Positions 45,183-57,862 of a stretch of DNA of 64,000 nt are shown here, one piece after another. Source of the DNA: Alternaria dauci (taxonomy: Eukaryota > Ascomycota > Dothideomycetes > Pleosporales > Pleosporaceae); contig NC_091274.1 of the NCBI RefSeq assembly GCF_042100115.1, positions 1,178,001 through 1,242,000 on the forward strand. The letters run 5' to 3'. The first letter of the stretch is position 1. Every line of letters begins with the position of its first letter. The translations under genes and the position numbers were made by a program. The notes under the pieces are model-generated. The model was not told the origin of the DNA. It saw nothing but the letters and a program-made list of their open reading frames with translations, and did not search any database.

Positions 45183-47382
45183 ATGTCGTTCCTTGAGCTG
45201 GATGGTTTGCATGTGTTTGTTACGGGGGCCGCTGGCGGTATAGGGGGTGCCATCGTAGAAGAATTTCTAGGTATGTATTGAACTCTACACATTTGGGTGT
45301 ACATTTGGATGTTGGAACGAAACACTACACCAAAAAAAAAAACGTCTCCGAGGTCTGTCTGGATAGGGCACCCAGGCTCACTTTCGTTGTTAAGCCATGC
45401 TGGGGTGGAAGCTATTCTCCGGCCTGCAATACCACCTTCAAATACCGAAATCGTACCAACGATACGATCATGCCAATAAAAGATCTTCATACTGCTTGGT
45501 TGCTAACACTCAGCAGCACAAGGCTGTAAAGTCACTGCGCACGACCTCCGCCCAAATCCTCTCGCTTCAACAAAACCAAATCTTCACTGCTTACAGGGCG
45601 ATATCAGCTCTGAAGCTTCCATTCGGGAATCCATCTCCCAAGCCATCAGCCACTTCTCACAGCCCATAAGTATTCTTTGTGCCAATGCCGGCATCACGGA
45701 TGAATCCTCTAGTTACCCTATCTGGGACATGCCCTGCGACCTCTGGGACCGCGTCTATGCTGTCAATGTTCGTGGTACTTTCCTAACCATCAAACACTTT
45801 CTCAAATCGGTCGAGGAATCACAGCTGGAAACCGCCAAGGACGTCAAAAACGTTAGTATTGTCGTGACGGGGTCCGAATGTGGAGTCTTTGGTCAGGCAG
45901 GACACGTCGAGTATGCGAGCGGAAAAGCGGGACTACAGTACGGTCTTGTAAAGACGGTGAAGAATGAGATAGTCAGGTTGAACAAGAGCGCGAGGATCAA
46001 CGCTGTCGCGCCTGGGTGGGTGGATACAAAATTGATTGAAGGCAGATTGGATGACCCCAAGGAGAAGTGGAGGGAGGCTGAGGCTACGTGAGTCTGATGC
46101 TTGTATCCATTCTTGGAATAGGCGCATTGACTACTACAGTGTTCCGCTTAGAAAAATTGCCCAAGCGACTGACGTAGCGAGAGCAGCTGCTTTCCTAGCC
46201 AGCCATCGTGCTGCGGGTCACATCTCTGGGCAATGTATATCTGTCGACGGTGGTATGGAAGGTCGTATCGTGTGGTCGGAGGAGGAAGTTCGCAAATCGC
46301 AAGCAAGTACAGTGGAGCCCGATATGCCCTCTGTCAATACGACTGATGAAGCCGAGATATTCGGTACTGCCACCGAAGGCGTATCTCTAGCTAGCAGAAA
46401 CACCTCAGCACTGGTTGTCTCAACAACGTCATCTCTCAGTGCCGCTCGGATCAGCCACGAACCGAAGATCAAGATACTGCTCTCAGTAGACTTTGACGCA
46501 GTATCAGGCTGGTTAGGCACTGGGGCTAACCCCAACAACAATCTCGCTGATTATAGTACGGGGTTTTTCAGTGGGCATGTCGGCGTCCCCAGGCTACTCA
46601 AACTCTTTGCGAAATACGACATCGCCAACAAAGTGACCTGGTTCGTGCCAATGCACAGCGCCGAGTCCTTCCCTGAAGAATTTGCCGCAATCAAGAGCAG
46701 CGGCGCAGAGATAGGATTACACGGCTACTGCCACGAAGGCGCTCCGCAGCTCACTGCAACCCAAGAACGCGAAGTCCTCGAACACTGCATAAGCCTGTAC
46801 CAGGAGTTGGTGGGAAAACGTCCATTGGGCTACCGCGCGCCACTTTACCAGCTTCGCGAGAGTACCGTAGAGTTACTAGAAGAGTACTCTTTCCTCTACG
46901 ACTCTTCACTCTCTCACCATGACAGCAAGCCATATTACCTCCCCAATCTACCACCAATCACACCGCCAAAGTATACCAAGGAAGCTTCCGCAAAAGACTG
47001 GATGAAGCCTCTGCCCAGACCCAGTGCCCCTACGGCCAAAACACTGGTTGAGATTCCGGCCAACTGGTACACGGAGGATATGACGCCCCTCCAATACCTC
47101 CCTAATGCACCCAACTCGCACGGCTATGTTGACGTGCGTGTTATGGAGAATATGTGGAAGGACAAGTTTGAATGGATTAGGAGCGAGATGCACGACAGTG
47201 TTGGGGAAAAAGACGTAGTGGTCTTTCCATTGGTCTTGCATCCTGATACTAGCGGCATGGCGCATGTCATTGGCATGATCGAGAGGATGATCAAGTGGTT
47301 GAAGACGTGGGAAGGGGATGTAGAGTTTTGTACCTATGAAGAAGCGGCTGGGGAGTGGAAGGAGAAGAATGCTGTAGGATAA
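45183..47382 (+). CDS. Fusion of short-chain dehydrogenase/reductase and NodB-type polysaccharide deacetylase
   Basis: This 634-residue protein has exons 45183-45270, 45514-46087 and 46140-47382, all in frame. Residues 1-265 are a complete classical SDR: cofactor motif TGAAGGIGG (14-22), CANAGI, catalytic Tyr163 and Lys167 in YASGK, and the family ending ISVDGGMEG. After a Ser/Thr-rich linker (about 266-330), residues 331-634 form a cytosolic NodB/polysaccharide deacetylase domain. It has LLSVDFDA with Asp338 and Asp340, the metal motif HGYCHEG (His415, His419), GYRAPLYQ, and a late LHP. This group resembles HP0310/PuuE-type deacetylases, not secreted chitin deacetylases, and there is no signal peptide. 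The third exon encodes both the end of the SDR and the whole deacetylase without a stop, so the join is in the DNA itself. The second exon begins at a CAGCAG double acceptor. Substrates are unknown. Confidence 0.88.
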
Positions 47383-47992
47383 TGTCGAACGCGTGACCAT
47401 GGATGCACATACGCCGTCAATCCCTGTGTTCCTTACTAGCTATCTCCTAGACCCTTACCATCTACCATCATATAACCTAACCACACTCCCATGCTCTTCC
47501 GCTGCTTTCTCTTCATGATTCATCTCTTCCTACCTCAGTACTTTTCTTCCGAGGTAGCCTTGAGAGGAACGAGAATGACTGTCGGTAGTCGTCGGCATTA
47601 CCATGTAGGTTGCATGCCGGGACTTGAGGCTTTGTGTTGATTTCAACTCATCGCAATGCAACCGAATATGACCATTGCTTTGTGGCGGTGCCAGTCAAAG
47701 ATGGCACGGCGCATGTGAAGCGTCTGGCACTGGGGCGCTGATCCCAGGGTCCAGGACCAGGACCAGGACCAGATGTCCCCCACAAACGTCGTCATCCGTT
47801 CCGCCGACCCAAACAATCAAACAAGCGGCTGCCTTGCCGCACGCGCGCAGGAAGCGACGGGAGAGCCACCTTTCCACAACTCCAAGCTCCAACAGTAGAC
47901 AGCGCCGTTTCCGTTTCCTGTGCAACTCCAGGTTGTTCCTCCAGAGTCGGTGGCCTATTTGAGACAGCTTTGCGCAAGAGACGGAGGAGGAC
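47383..47992. other. Intergenic
   Basis: The 610 bp between two plus-strand genes includes a (CCAGGA)n tract at 47751-47772 with about 3.7 units. No gene is seen. Confidence 0.55.
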
Positions 47993-48788
47993 ATGGAGAA
48001 CCTCAAGAAAGCAGAAACAGTGGCAGCGCAACGACTGCGCAAAACGTTCAAATATCCTTCAGAATCCGACGACGAAGATGCAGTAGAAGCGGGCATGGAC
48101 GAGCAAGGTAGCACTTTGCCCTCGACCAGCTATTCAGCCGGCACCCAGCTAACGCGACCAAACAGACCGCGCAGCCCTCCTCCACACCCTCAGCACACAC
48201 GACACTTCCACAACACAGACATACACGCTCTTTCTCCTCGCGCTCCCTCTGCTCCCCACGCTCCTCTACATACCCCGCTTACTCGCCCTCTCCACCCTCC
48301 CAGCAAGTCTGGTCGCTGTCGCGAGTCTACTAGCCACGGCATATACCCTGTACTTCCTACCTTTACCACCTACACAAATGGAACCCATAGATGGCGTGGA
48401 TGTCACACCTCCCACGCTCCAACAGCCATCGAGAGGGGCGGGGAAGGGCAAGAAACCCATTGGCGGATATGGAATCTACAACAAGACACCAGCTTGGGAG
48501 CAACCGACGGAGAAGAGCGTGAGGCGGCCTGTGCCCTTTCTCTCAGAGGACATGGCAGACAAGATAGGCGATTACATTGTGCCTACCAACCGAGCCGTGT
48601 GTGGATTCTTGGCGCTGTACGAGGTGTGGTTGGCACGCGAGTGGACTCAGGGCTTCATGATAGGAGGCGGCTTCTTGCCTGGCGTCATTTGTCTGATAAT
48701 TCTGTGGGCGAGAACCGAGTTGCGGATCATTGATATGGATGCGCTGGAGAAGATTAACGCGGGTGCTGCGCAGGGCAAAGTGAAGTGA
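47993..48788 (+). CDS. Multi-pass membrane protein, unknown function
   Basis: I do not recognise the family of this 245-residue protein. Exons are 47993-48107 and 48166-48788, joined through a split Asp codon with a CTAAC branch and a CAG acceptor. The N-terminus is charged (KTFKYPSESDDEDAVEAGMD). Two close hydrophobic segments follow (TLFLLALPLLPTLLYI and ALSTLPASLVAVASLLATAY). After a Pro/Gly-rich loop, a third and perhaps fourth segment appear (NRAVCGFLALYEVWLA, GGGFLPGVICLIILWA), followed by a short helical tail. The start ATG fits because it opens directly into the acidic N-terminus and is in frame only when spliced. Confidence 0.8.
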
Positions 48789-49186
48789 GGCCCAGGCGAA
48801 CTGCTGACTTTGGAGCTCAACTATGAGATGGTCACGACTGAGATACCCATGCCAGAATGACAATGTACAACGACTTGTGTCTATGACGAAATAGCGATAT
48901 CATTAGGTTCTATGTGTAGGTGAAATGGACCATGTCCCTGCTCAATATCATGTCGCGTCGATTGCACCTGTCCAAGGCTTCGTTGTACTGTGCTGTACCG
49001 TCAAACGCCAAAAAAAAACGCTAAACCAACGCCGCGCTCGCTCGAAAAACAGGATCCAGATTGCTCCTCCTTTTTTGCGCCAAGCATCAAGTAACACGTG
49101 GGCTACGCTCCTGGGACTTCAATATCCTCGACGACATCTATACATGTGACATGGTCGTGGAGGTTGAATGCCGATGGGAGAGGCTC
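48789..49186. other. Convergent intergenic
   Basis: Only the 3' regions of two converging genes are seen here. Confidence 0.5.
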
Positions 49187-50258
49187 CTAGCCTGACCGCT
49201 TCCAAAACTGGTAACCCTTCTTGCCGGGCTTCTCTCTTGTCTCGCCAGCGACCATGTTCGTATCTCTGATGCCGCCAGCTTCTGTGCCAGCAGGATTCAT
49301 GTGGTACGCCTTCTCGTTGCCTCTCTTCTTGCCCTTCTTGACATCCCTCCTGGATGCACAGCAACAGCAGAGTCCCATCTGTACGAGCCAAGCGAATATG
49401 GCAAAAGCACTTGCTACCCACATGAAGGCGAACAAGGTGACGCCAATTTCCGCTTCAATGTTTAGCTCAGCCACCCCACCGATAGTGTTGCGGAAGATGA
49501 TGAACATGACGGTTGCGATGACGGAGGCGACTGTTGCGAAGAGGGCGTTGAGGAAGGCGAGGATAGCAACGACGAGGGTGAGCCAGCGCGTGTAGATGGA
49601 AATGGGCATGACGAAGATGAGGACAAAGGACAAGACGGTTGCGGTGAGGAAGAGACCAAACATCCAGTTTGAGACGAGGTGAATTAGGTCGAGGATGTCG
49701 TTGATGTCGGCCGGAAGATTAACTGTAGGTATTGTTGTTAGTTGCTTGGTTTCCGAAATGCGGCGTGTGCAAGAATGGGGATGGAATCGTGGAAAGCAAC
49801 ATACTCGACGCTCCAGCAAGAAGCTCATTACGCAGAATCTCTACAGGATTAAACCAATACAGCGTTTCTGGCTTACTGCAGTGAGTCACGCCTTGGCCCG
49901 CATAGCCCTCACAGAATCCCCATAGCCCGACTTGGTAGAAGTCGTGCAAACCCAGTGTTTGCGCAATGGTGTTGATGAGGGCGAAATTCGGTACACTTGC
50001 AGGCACGATATGGCTCAAGTCGAGCCGGATAAAGTACCAATTCCTGATAACGGGCTTGTTGCGGACTCCTGCAATATTCACAAGGATGAGGAATATGAGG
50101 GTAATGAAGAGGAAGAAGGAGGTTGTGAGTGCCCATATCTTGCGTGTACGGGTTGCGCGCTTGATCTGCTCTTTGCTGAGCTCAGGTACCACGGTTGGCG
50201 ACGATGTCTGTGTGACGGCGGTATCATCCGACTTGCGTCGACGCGAGAAGATGCCCAT
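49187..50258 (-). CDS. Sur7/PalI-type four-span membrane protein
   Basis: This is a plasma-membrane tetraspan protein of 329 residues, of the claudin-like Sur7/PalI group linked in fungi to eisosomes, cell-wall stress or pH sensing. Exons are 50258-49805 and 49722-49187. The first span follows a basic N-terminus (KIWALTTSFFLFITLIFLIL). A large outer loop contains the signature GLWGFCEG with a second Cys (THCSKPE). Three further spans follow (MFGLFLTATVLSFVLIFVMP; LTLVVAILAFLNALFATVAS; LFAFMWVASAFAIFAWLVQM), the last leading into CCCC, probably palmitoylated. The C-terminus is Lys/Gly-rich. Assignment to the Sur7 or PalI branch is not settled by sequence alone. Confidence 0.85.
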
Positions 50259-51557
50259 TCTAGGCGGTTCGGAGGTTTTTCAGGCGTTCAAGGAGAAGCA
50301 AGCGCTGCAGCGGAGAGTAGCGAGAGAAGCAAGTGGACAGGCAACGACGGGAAACTTGAGACAAACGATGAACGACGAATGGCCGAAACACTGCGTCGAT
50401 GAATGCTCAGTCATTGGATCCGGGACAACGCAACCTCATACGCGCGTGTTGCAGCAGCGCTCGTGTATTTTTATGGAGCCTTGCTGAAGATCTCGAGCTA
50501 TGACGTACAGGACCCCTAACAGCAAAACTAGACACCGCAAGAAGGCGCTGGCGACGCGGCGCATTATTGCCTACGACACACTTCGGCACTAAGCCACGCA
50601 GCTAAGACGTCCAATAGCAAATCATCAGTGTGGACGTTGGGCGCGACTGAAGCACCGGCGTCGGCGCACGTTTGGTACTCGCATGGTCTGGCCGGTACGC
50701 GTGTTCGAGAGGCTGGTCATGACGTCGCCCTGGCTACCGTTTACCATGAAGACTTTGGCATGGAGTTGGTGGCTTGTGGCTGTGTTTGGGGTACTTTGGT
50801 GTGGACAAACACGAGGAAAATGCATGAGTAAGATTTTCGCGGGTAAAACGGGGGGGGAGCGGAGTTCGTGATCTACGTGGATAATTTTGTCCCTGACCGG
50901 ATGATGACGCTTGGCTTCGGCAGCAGACGTGTGCATTGATTTACATCGGGGCTCCCTGCTTGGCACGCCCTCTTTTTGACAGCAAACATAACCCTGCCAT
51001 GCTGCGCAACACGTGCAAACAGGTACATACGGGTACAGTCATGTGCTTGTAACAATGTTTCTCCTTTCCATTCCTCTATGTGCTTACATGTTTCACAGTC
51101 ACTCCAACGACTCCCATCAACAGTCACTTCCCTACACCAAGCCGCCATGGTCTCCAAACCTTCAAGCTGCCCTCTGCTTCAACTCCTCCGTCTCGCAGCA
51201 ACGCCGAAGAATAAAAATTAGACATTGGAAAACGCCAGTGCATCGCTAACCCGCCCTAGAAAACGAGTAATCTGCCGGTCGATGGAGTCACAACCGCGAT
51301 GGAGAAATATAGGAAAATAGTACATGACAAGCTGCCTGTACAGGTTGTTGCAGTGATGTGAAGATGGAGAGTAGCCAACGCGCGCGCTATGTCTATGCCA
51401 CGATACCAAGGAAATCGTCAGAGCCGCTAAAAAGCAGTGTATGTAGAATTTGACATGATATGAGCTTTTGATGTTCGGTCGAGTAGGAGAGTAGAGCTCT
51501 GCCAGCGAGCCGATATGTCTGTCGTCAAAGATGGGTGCTGAAAAGGTTGCGACAGGT
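50259..51557. other. Intergenic 1.3 kb
   Basis: The stretch upstream of the Sur7-like gene and downstream of the next minus-strand gene contains frames up to 173 codons, but these overlap the Sur7-like first exon on the opposite strand or lack protein-like composition. No gene is supported. Confidence 0.5.
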
Positions 51558-53676
51558 TTAGGCGCCCTCTACCATGTTCATCCTGGGTCTTAATTGTACC
51601 ATGAAATCATCCTTGGTACCCATGACATCCCTTGGTATTCTGCTGACGCGGTTGGCTCCGCTGCGAACGGCAAACCTGCCGACCGCTGAGATACCAGAGT
51701 GATTTGATCGGATGGATCCAGCATCGGAGGCACCTGAGCCAGCAGGGTCGCGAATGCGGCCAGGTGGTGCAAAGTCAAGCGCAGTGAAGGTACCAGACTT
51801 GCGCATCAGGTAGGGACTGGGTAGCGCGGGAAGCTCGTCATATGAGCCAACGAGCGGTGTGTGCGGTCGCACGGCGGGACTGTAAGGCCTAGGAGTACCC
51901 AGTGGACTGTCTGGTCGTATGCCGTTTTGTCTCTCGCGGAACGAGACCGGCGGCGCAAAATCGGCGGCGTCGAAGACCATGGAGTTCTCGGTAAGCTTTC
52001 CGGGTGTTGGGAGAGAAGACAAGGCGGATGGTGGAGGCAGTGGCTTTTTCGCTGGCGCAGGTAGACGTCCACTCATTGAAGACATGCCGCGTGGCGGTGG
52101 GTACTGCGAGGAAGCCATGGAGCTGTTGGACATATGCGGGCCACGAGGACCGGTGGCAGTGTTGCTTCGGAAACGAGGGGGAGCACGAGGGGGAGGGGTC
52201 ATGGCACGACGAGTGATGGGCTCGGCGAAAGGAGCATTGGGCTGGGCGACGACGAAGGCACCGGTACGCGAGTCAAATACCGTACCGTCTTGGTACTCTG
52301 AGCCATAGTCCTCAACGTAGTCGGTGTACTGGTGACCACCAGCGGGCTCAGGCTTAGAGTCGTCAAAGTACTCCTTGTAGAAGGATCGGATGCGGTTGGC
52401 ACGCTCTTCGGGGTTCTCCTGGGGGTCATCGGAAGGCATAGGACGTAGGCTCATTGACAGACGGTTGGTGCTGTGACCAAAGTCATCTACACCAAGACCA
52501 ACGTTTTGAGGACCAGTTGAGTAGCGGGGCTTGGGTGCAACGATCTTTGGCTGCTCGCTTTCTTTGGGTGATGGTGGCGTGATCTGGAAGCCATCGCCAT
52601 AGCTCGAGGTGCTGATGATGCTATGCGTGTTTGTGTTCTCTAGTACAACAGCCTGAGACTGGACGCGTGGCAATGAGGGAATGTCGTTGGTAGTCTGGAC
52701 GGGTGACTTGTTAACTTGCTTTTCTGTAACACCAGGCTCTGGAATAGAGATGGTGGGAACGTTTGTGGGCTTGAAGGCGGCATATTGGGTCTTGGGCTCG
52801 GCTGAAAGCGATTCAGCTGGAGGCGAGATGGGAGACGTCTCCTTTTCGAATCGTGGGTTTAGCGGGCTGAGAGGAATACCTGGCTCAGGGAACTTGCTGT
52901 CTGGTGACCGTGAGCCATCAGGGGACAGAGATTCGCCGCGGATGGGATGCGAAGTCGACATTCTCTGCGCGTTCTGAAGCAGACCGGCTTGAAGGCCTTC
53001 CTTCTTTGTTCCAGTGCTTGAAGTTGTGTACATGGATCCGGCGTCATTTCGGTAGGGACCGCGGCCTGCGCTACGGATGCTCTGGTCATCCTTCAGATAA
53101 GCTACGGGGCCGTAAGGATCGTGAGGATCATGCTGCGAGCGCGATAGCGAGTGGAATGACTCTCGAGAGCCGTGCAGGCCAACCGGCAGTATGTATGGGC
53201 TTCCGGTCTCGATTGATAGGCCTCGATCGTGACCTCCTGGAATTTCCTTCTCTGAAACGCTCATCTCGGGGCCTCCTTTCTTGCCAGACTTGGTGACACC
53301 CTCCATGCCCCAATCGTGCGACTTGTACTTGTCCTTTGAGTCTTCCTCAGCAAGCTTCCTCTTGTTCCTGCGATGTAAGAAGATCAGGACAACCATGACA
53401 CCGACGACAGGTACACTAAGAACAATCAGCGCATTCACTGCAAGGGACTTGAACTACGTACATGACGGCAAGTGCAATGGCGATGGTGGGTACTTGGGTC
53501 GGCTTTGTGCATCCAGGATCACTGTCGTTGGTACATGTTGCGCTGGCCCGAGCTACAAGAACGCGGGTGGCCTTTTCGACCATGTGACCTGCTTGACTCG
53601 CACTGCTGGGAGAACCAACATGGTTCTCATTGCGCACGTGGTGGTGGTGCATATGTTGATGGTGCGAATGTGCCAT
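51558..53676 (-). CDS. Single-pass membrane protein with long disordered Pro/Ser-rich tail
   Basis: This 690-residue protein of unknown function has exons 53676-53462 and 53415-51558. The 46-nt intron lies inside the membrane segment. Splicing AT|T restores TIAIALAVIVPVVGVMVVLI, immediately followed by the stop-transfer HRRNKRK. The first 50 residues are His- and Ser-rich (MAHSHHQHMHHHH) and lack a clear signal peptide. The remaining 590 residues are low-complexity and rich in Ser, Pro and Gly, with SPLNPRF-like and PPPRAPPRF motifs and an acidic stretch YTDYVEDYGSEYQDGTVFD. A membrane-tethered scaffold is plausible by analogy with other fungal proteins of this layout, but nothing specific is shown. 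Confidence 0.82.
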
Positions 53677-56600
53677 GGCTCTAGGAGCGCGTTCGCATGC
53701 GAGGTCGTGATGGATAGAGCTAGTAATGAATCCGGGAGAAGCTCGTCGTTTGAATTGTCGATGTGACGCTGTGCAGTGTACGGCGGTGGGCGAAGCTCCA
53801 GGGTGTAAGTATTAACAACGTAAGATCGTGACTCAGTCGTGACTACTTGTCGAGAGAATAGTATATACGAAACTCGTCCCGAAGTAGTCGATGAGCGAGC
53901 GGACGGCGATGGCCAAGGGCGATAGCAACACAACAAAACAATCTTCGGTCCACAAAAAAAAGAATGACTGGGGTAAGATATGATCGAGCGGCGAAGGTTG
54001 CTGATGATGGATGCTAAAAGAGCGACAGGCCCACGAAGAGGTGAGTTGAAGGAAAGAAGGCGGACGGGCGCGAAAGGTAGATGAGGCGCCGCACAGGAGC
54101 CTGATCTCCGGCTCTGGCTGACAGGCCCTCTGATTGGGCAGCTGGCTCAAGCCTTGCACGGGTCAAGTCAAGCCTGTTGCGCCGAGCAGAAAGTGAAGGG
54201 CCCGCGTTTGTCCTTGGGCCCAGCCACATGTTTGAGCTTGATCTGGGCCGTTGATTGCACTCCACGCACACCCTCATCATCAACCAGCTCCGCCTAGACG
54301 TCTTCACTGCTATCGCCAGTCTCTTCGCGCAATCGATAGAGCTATCGTCGTATCTTCCCAGCTGCACATCCACCCGTCGCGCTGCACCCGAAGCCCCCTA
54401 CTGGCCTGCAGCTTCAGGAGGCAATTAAGCTGCACCGTTTATTTTGGACCGCGCCCCATGCGCACTCGCTAGCTCGATATGGGTCGACTACTGCAGGAAC
54501 CCTTTCGTTGGCTTCCATCATTCGTCAATTCATCTCCAACCGAAGATTGTCGACCAGGGCTTCTGTTGGACCATATGGCACCATCGGAAGCGCCCTGGCG
54601 CCCCTGAACCGTGAACTGTGAACGCCTGTCTCTCCATGTTCACACGTTGTGCTCTATTCCTACATGTACAACACATCAACTACCGAGGAATCTCTCTCTT
54701 TGCATAGCCACTCTCGTCCTGTGGTCGCCCAAGACCCGCAGAAAACTAGCCCTCCTCCCCCCCCCTTTCCCACGCAGTGGAGCTCAAACCGGTCTAGAAC
54801 AAACCCGCTCCACGCTCTCTTCATTTCCCGATCCCGCTGCGGCCGAGCGGTGGTTGTGCACGACCTGCGCCGGCCTTGTGTTCTGCATGCGGCATACCTC
54901 CGAGTCAGCTTCCGCTTGACAACCGTCATTTATCGACATTGTGCTATCCATGTGTCAGATTTGTTCTGCTCCCCTTTTAGCATGTGAAACTCTTCAGAGG
55001 CCTATGAAACTCATAAGCATCGACTGTGCAACGTTCAGTTACAATCAAGCGTCCCTTTTTCCCACGTCGCTCGGCTGCGTACACGATACGACAACTGTTG
55101 GGGTTGGTGCGGGCACGCGAAGGAACTGTCAAATGTCCCTCACCGCCACTGGGATCGCCCTGCGATGTCCCTTCATCACCAAGGAAATTACCTGTCTTTT
55201 GCCATTGCAATCGGCTCCTGTCGTTTGATAAGCGCATGGTTGCCGGCATGGTGGCCAGGCCTTCACTACAGAATGAGGCCTCGGACCTTGCTGTAGGAAG
55301 AGGGCTGCATGTGACGTCACTGTCGATGTGAGCTTACATGAACCGATCCTAGTTGCATTCCATCATCTAGTGCGCCATGGCAGCTTGTTAACGTCTTGAC
55401 TTACACCTCGCACAAGTTTGTCAAATATTCTCTGATAGAAACATTGTCGATTCATATCCTGTCTAGGCTATCGTGTAGATTGTGCCTTCATCTGGTACAG
55501 GTTGTATTATCAGATGGGCAATAAGCACATCAGCTATGAGTCTACTTGTGCAGTCTTCTGTATTTGAATGTAGCTCTCCCATACTCTGGGAGTCGCATGT
55601 GTAGATGGTCGGTGGCCATGTTTGTACAAATTCCACGTCCATGTTAGTTCAAGCCTTAGTGAAGGTGTGTTGATTGGTACCTCGTCACGCGATTACTGCT
55701 GGTAGGCTGGTGTCCAGATGTCTCGAGAGCACTGTCGTACTCGAATCTCCATCGCTTTTGCTAGACCTTGTTGGAGTATGCTTAGAATGAATGGGTATGG
55801 CAAACACGACATTGATGTAATGCTCAACATGCATAGGTAGTTGCTTTGATAACACCCGATTCGAACGATGTCACAATATGGAAAGCATGACCGTACGCGG
55901 AGCCATTGTTTGACTTTCATGCTTGGATGGCCACAAGAAAACACGTGCTCACCAATGCAAAGTATCTACCGGGTAATGAATCGCGAGTAGAACACCAGCC
56001 TGCAGGAGAACTGGAATGTCAGTAGGTGCTTTGATCACCTTTCCCGAATATGCTGTCCCGGCAACGAACTAAGCTGACAACCTCTTCTATAAAGGCGCAA
56101 GTTTGCATTTCGTCGCGGAGCTCTTGAGGCATAAATACATGAACGGATACTGATGGTGTCCATTGCCGGCGCTACCGGGAGGATATATCTGCTTTCTGCG
56201 GTCTTACATGGTTCTTTGCATGTCTGATACTCGAAGATTCATGTTGCCAATACACAGCATTGGCTGGACGCAAGTAAGGATTGAAGTATACCTAGGTAAC
56301 AAGCGACGCTAGTCATTTAGGTTGTCAAAGGGAACCCCGGAATGAAGCAGTGATGGATGGTATAAATCAATCTGAACGGAGAAAGGTACAGTAGCATATT
56401 AGATCGTATTTGTCGATCTTCCAATGGGTCAGCAGTATCATGGCAGCGTTCGGCTTGAAGCGAGTGAGAGCGTTTTGGTGTGCTTCCAGAATTCGTTGTT
56501 GCTTACACACAACAAATTCTCCGCTCGAAAAATGCTGCAAAGATATTCTAGTCCTCATTCAGAATAAATCATGCAGTCCAATTGCCTACCTTTGTATGAT

Positions 56601-57301
56601 GGAGGAGCACGATTTCGACAGCCTTTCGACACGAGCAGAGAAACAAGGTTTTCCCGTCGTAGTATGCTTACAAAGATCCGTTGGCTCTATTCTCTACCAT
56701 GCGCATGATCGTTGGGAGATTTTCTGACAGCCTCGGGGCTTCGTTGCGTGTTAGACCTCGTTCTCTGGTCTGCCGATACGTTCTCGTCCGCGGAGGGGTA
56801 GCGAGGGGCTGTCACGAAGGAAAAGCAAGTCGTGCACAGCCAACCGTGCAGCCGTGAATATGCAGCGTGACCTGGGAAACGACGCACGGCATCTGCTGGC
56901 AAGTGTGCTACAATAGAACAAATAGGCGATGGACGCCGACAGAAGCGATCGTGGGGTCGGCGTGGCTGCCCGGTGCGGGTTAGGCCGGGGAAGTACCGAT
57001 TCGACTATGACGCATTGGCCATGCTGCTCTCACGAGACAAATCATCGTCGAACAACAAAGACACACATGCGCAGAACAATGACCTGCTAACAACTCGCTG
57101 CTTATCCCTCACACCCTCCTGCTACCGTCTTCGATACAACTATCAACCCACCGCCCAAGCTTTGGCGTCGGGCCGTGATCAAGACCCATCTCCGGCCATA
57201 GAACTCGCGATTCCTTTTGGTCCCTGCGCTGCGTAGCTACGCCCCACTGCCGTCCCAACTTCTTAAGGGTCCGATCTCTCTAGCAATCCTTGTCAAACAA
57301 C
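53677..57301. other. Gene-free 3.6 kb
   Basis: Both strands were read for exon chains without success. All frames are short (119 codons or fewer) and have no domain-like sequence. The first several hundred bases probably belong to the promoter and 5' leader of the minus-strand membrane protein, and the last to the Ypi1 promoter. No repeat, transposon end or tRNA was found. Confidence 0.5.
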
Positions 57302-57862
57302 ATGTCGCACTTCAGCAATATGGCCGCCCCCCACCCAGTATCCCCCAGGACTGCTACGCCAAACTCTGGGAGCAGGACAATGGAGGTACGCCCTCAGCCT
57401 GTCCTGCGTTTGTCAGCACCTTCGGGCGTGCTTCGTCTGCGAGCAGGGCCATCAGAACGTCGACACATTCAATGGGCGGAAGACGTGGTTGACAACGAAG
57501 GCATGGGGAAGAAATCGTCCAAAGGTACAATTGCCCAATAACACCGTTGTGCTATCAGAGGTACTGACAAAACCAAAGTCTGCTGCATCTATCACAAGCC
57601 CCGCGCCGCTGACGAGTCGTCCGACGATGACTCCTCAGATTCATCCTCGGACTCAGATTCAGACTCCGAGCCCGACAACAGCACCGCAAGGCCTGCTGGA
57701 AGGATTGGCGGTGCGCGCGGTAGACGCCCACATCAGCACGATGGTGATTGTGAAGACGTCCACGATCACGGCGAGGGCTCTAGTACCCCGCAAAAGCATA
57801 AGCGTCAACGGAGGAAGCCAAGCCCGAATGCTTACGAGAAGATGCCGAAGCAGAAGAAGTGA
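57302..57862 (+). CDS. YPI1: Type 1 phosphatase regulator Ypi1 (inhibitor-3/PPP1R11 family)
   Basis: This small, intrinsically disordered regulator of protein phosphatase 1 (Glc7) works with Sds22 in mitosis in yeast. Exons are 57302-57524 and 57579-57862, giving 168 residues. The open frame begins at a TTG four codons earlier; the first ATG (MSHFSNMAA) was taken. The PP1-docking site is RRHIQW at 53-58, within the family block [17 protein letters not shown]. The intron restores [10 protein letters not shown], the invariant Cys-rich PP1-binding motif. Next comes a long Ser/Asp repeat, then a His/Asp-rich segment and a basic tail ending PKQKK. It was found only by splicing two frames. Confidence 0.94.

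Noticed and set aside
47993..48733. 246-codon unspliced frame
   Set aside because: After 48107 it reads the intron and then the wrong frame of exon 2; the spliced version gives clear membrane segments.
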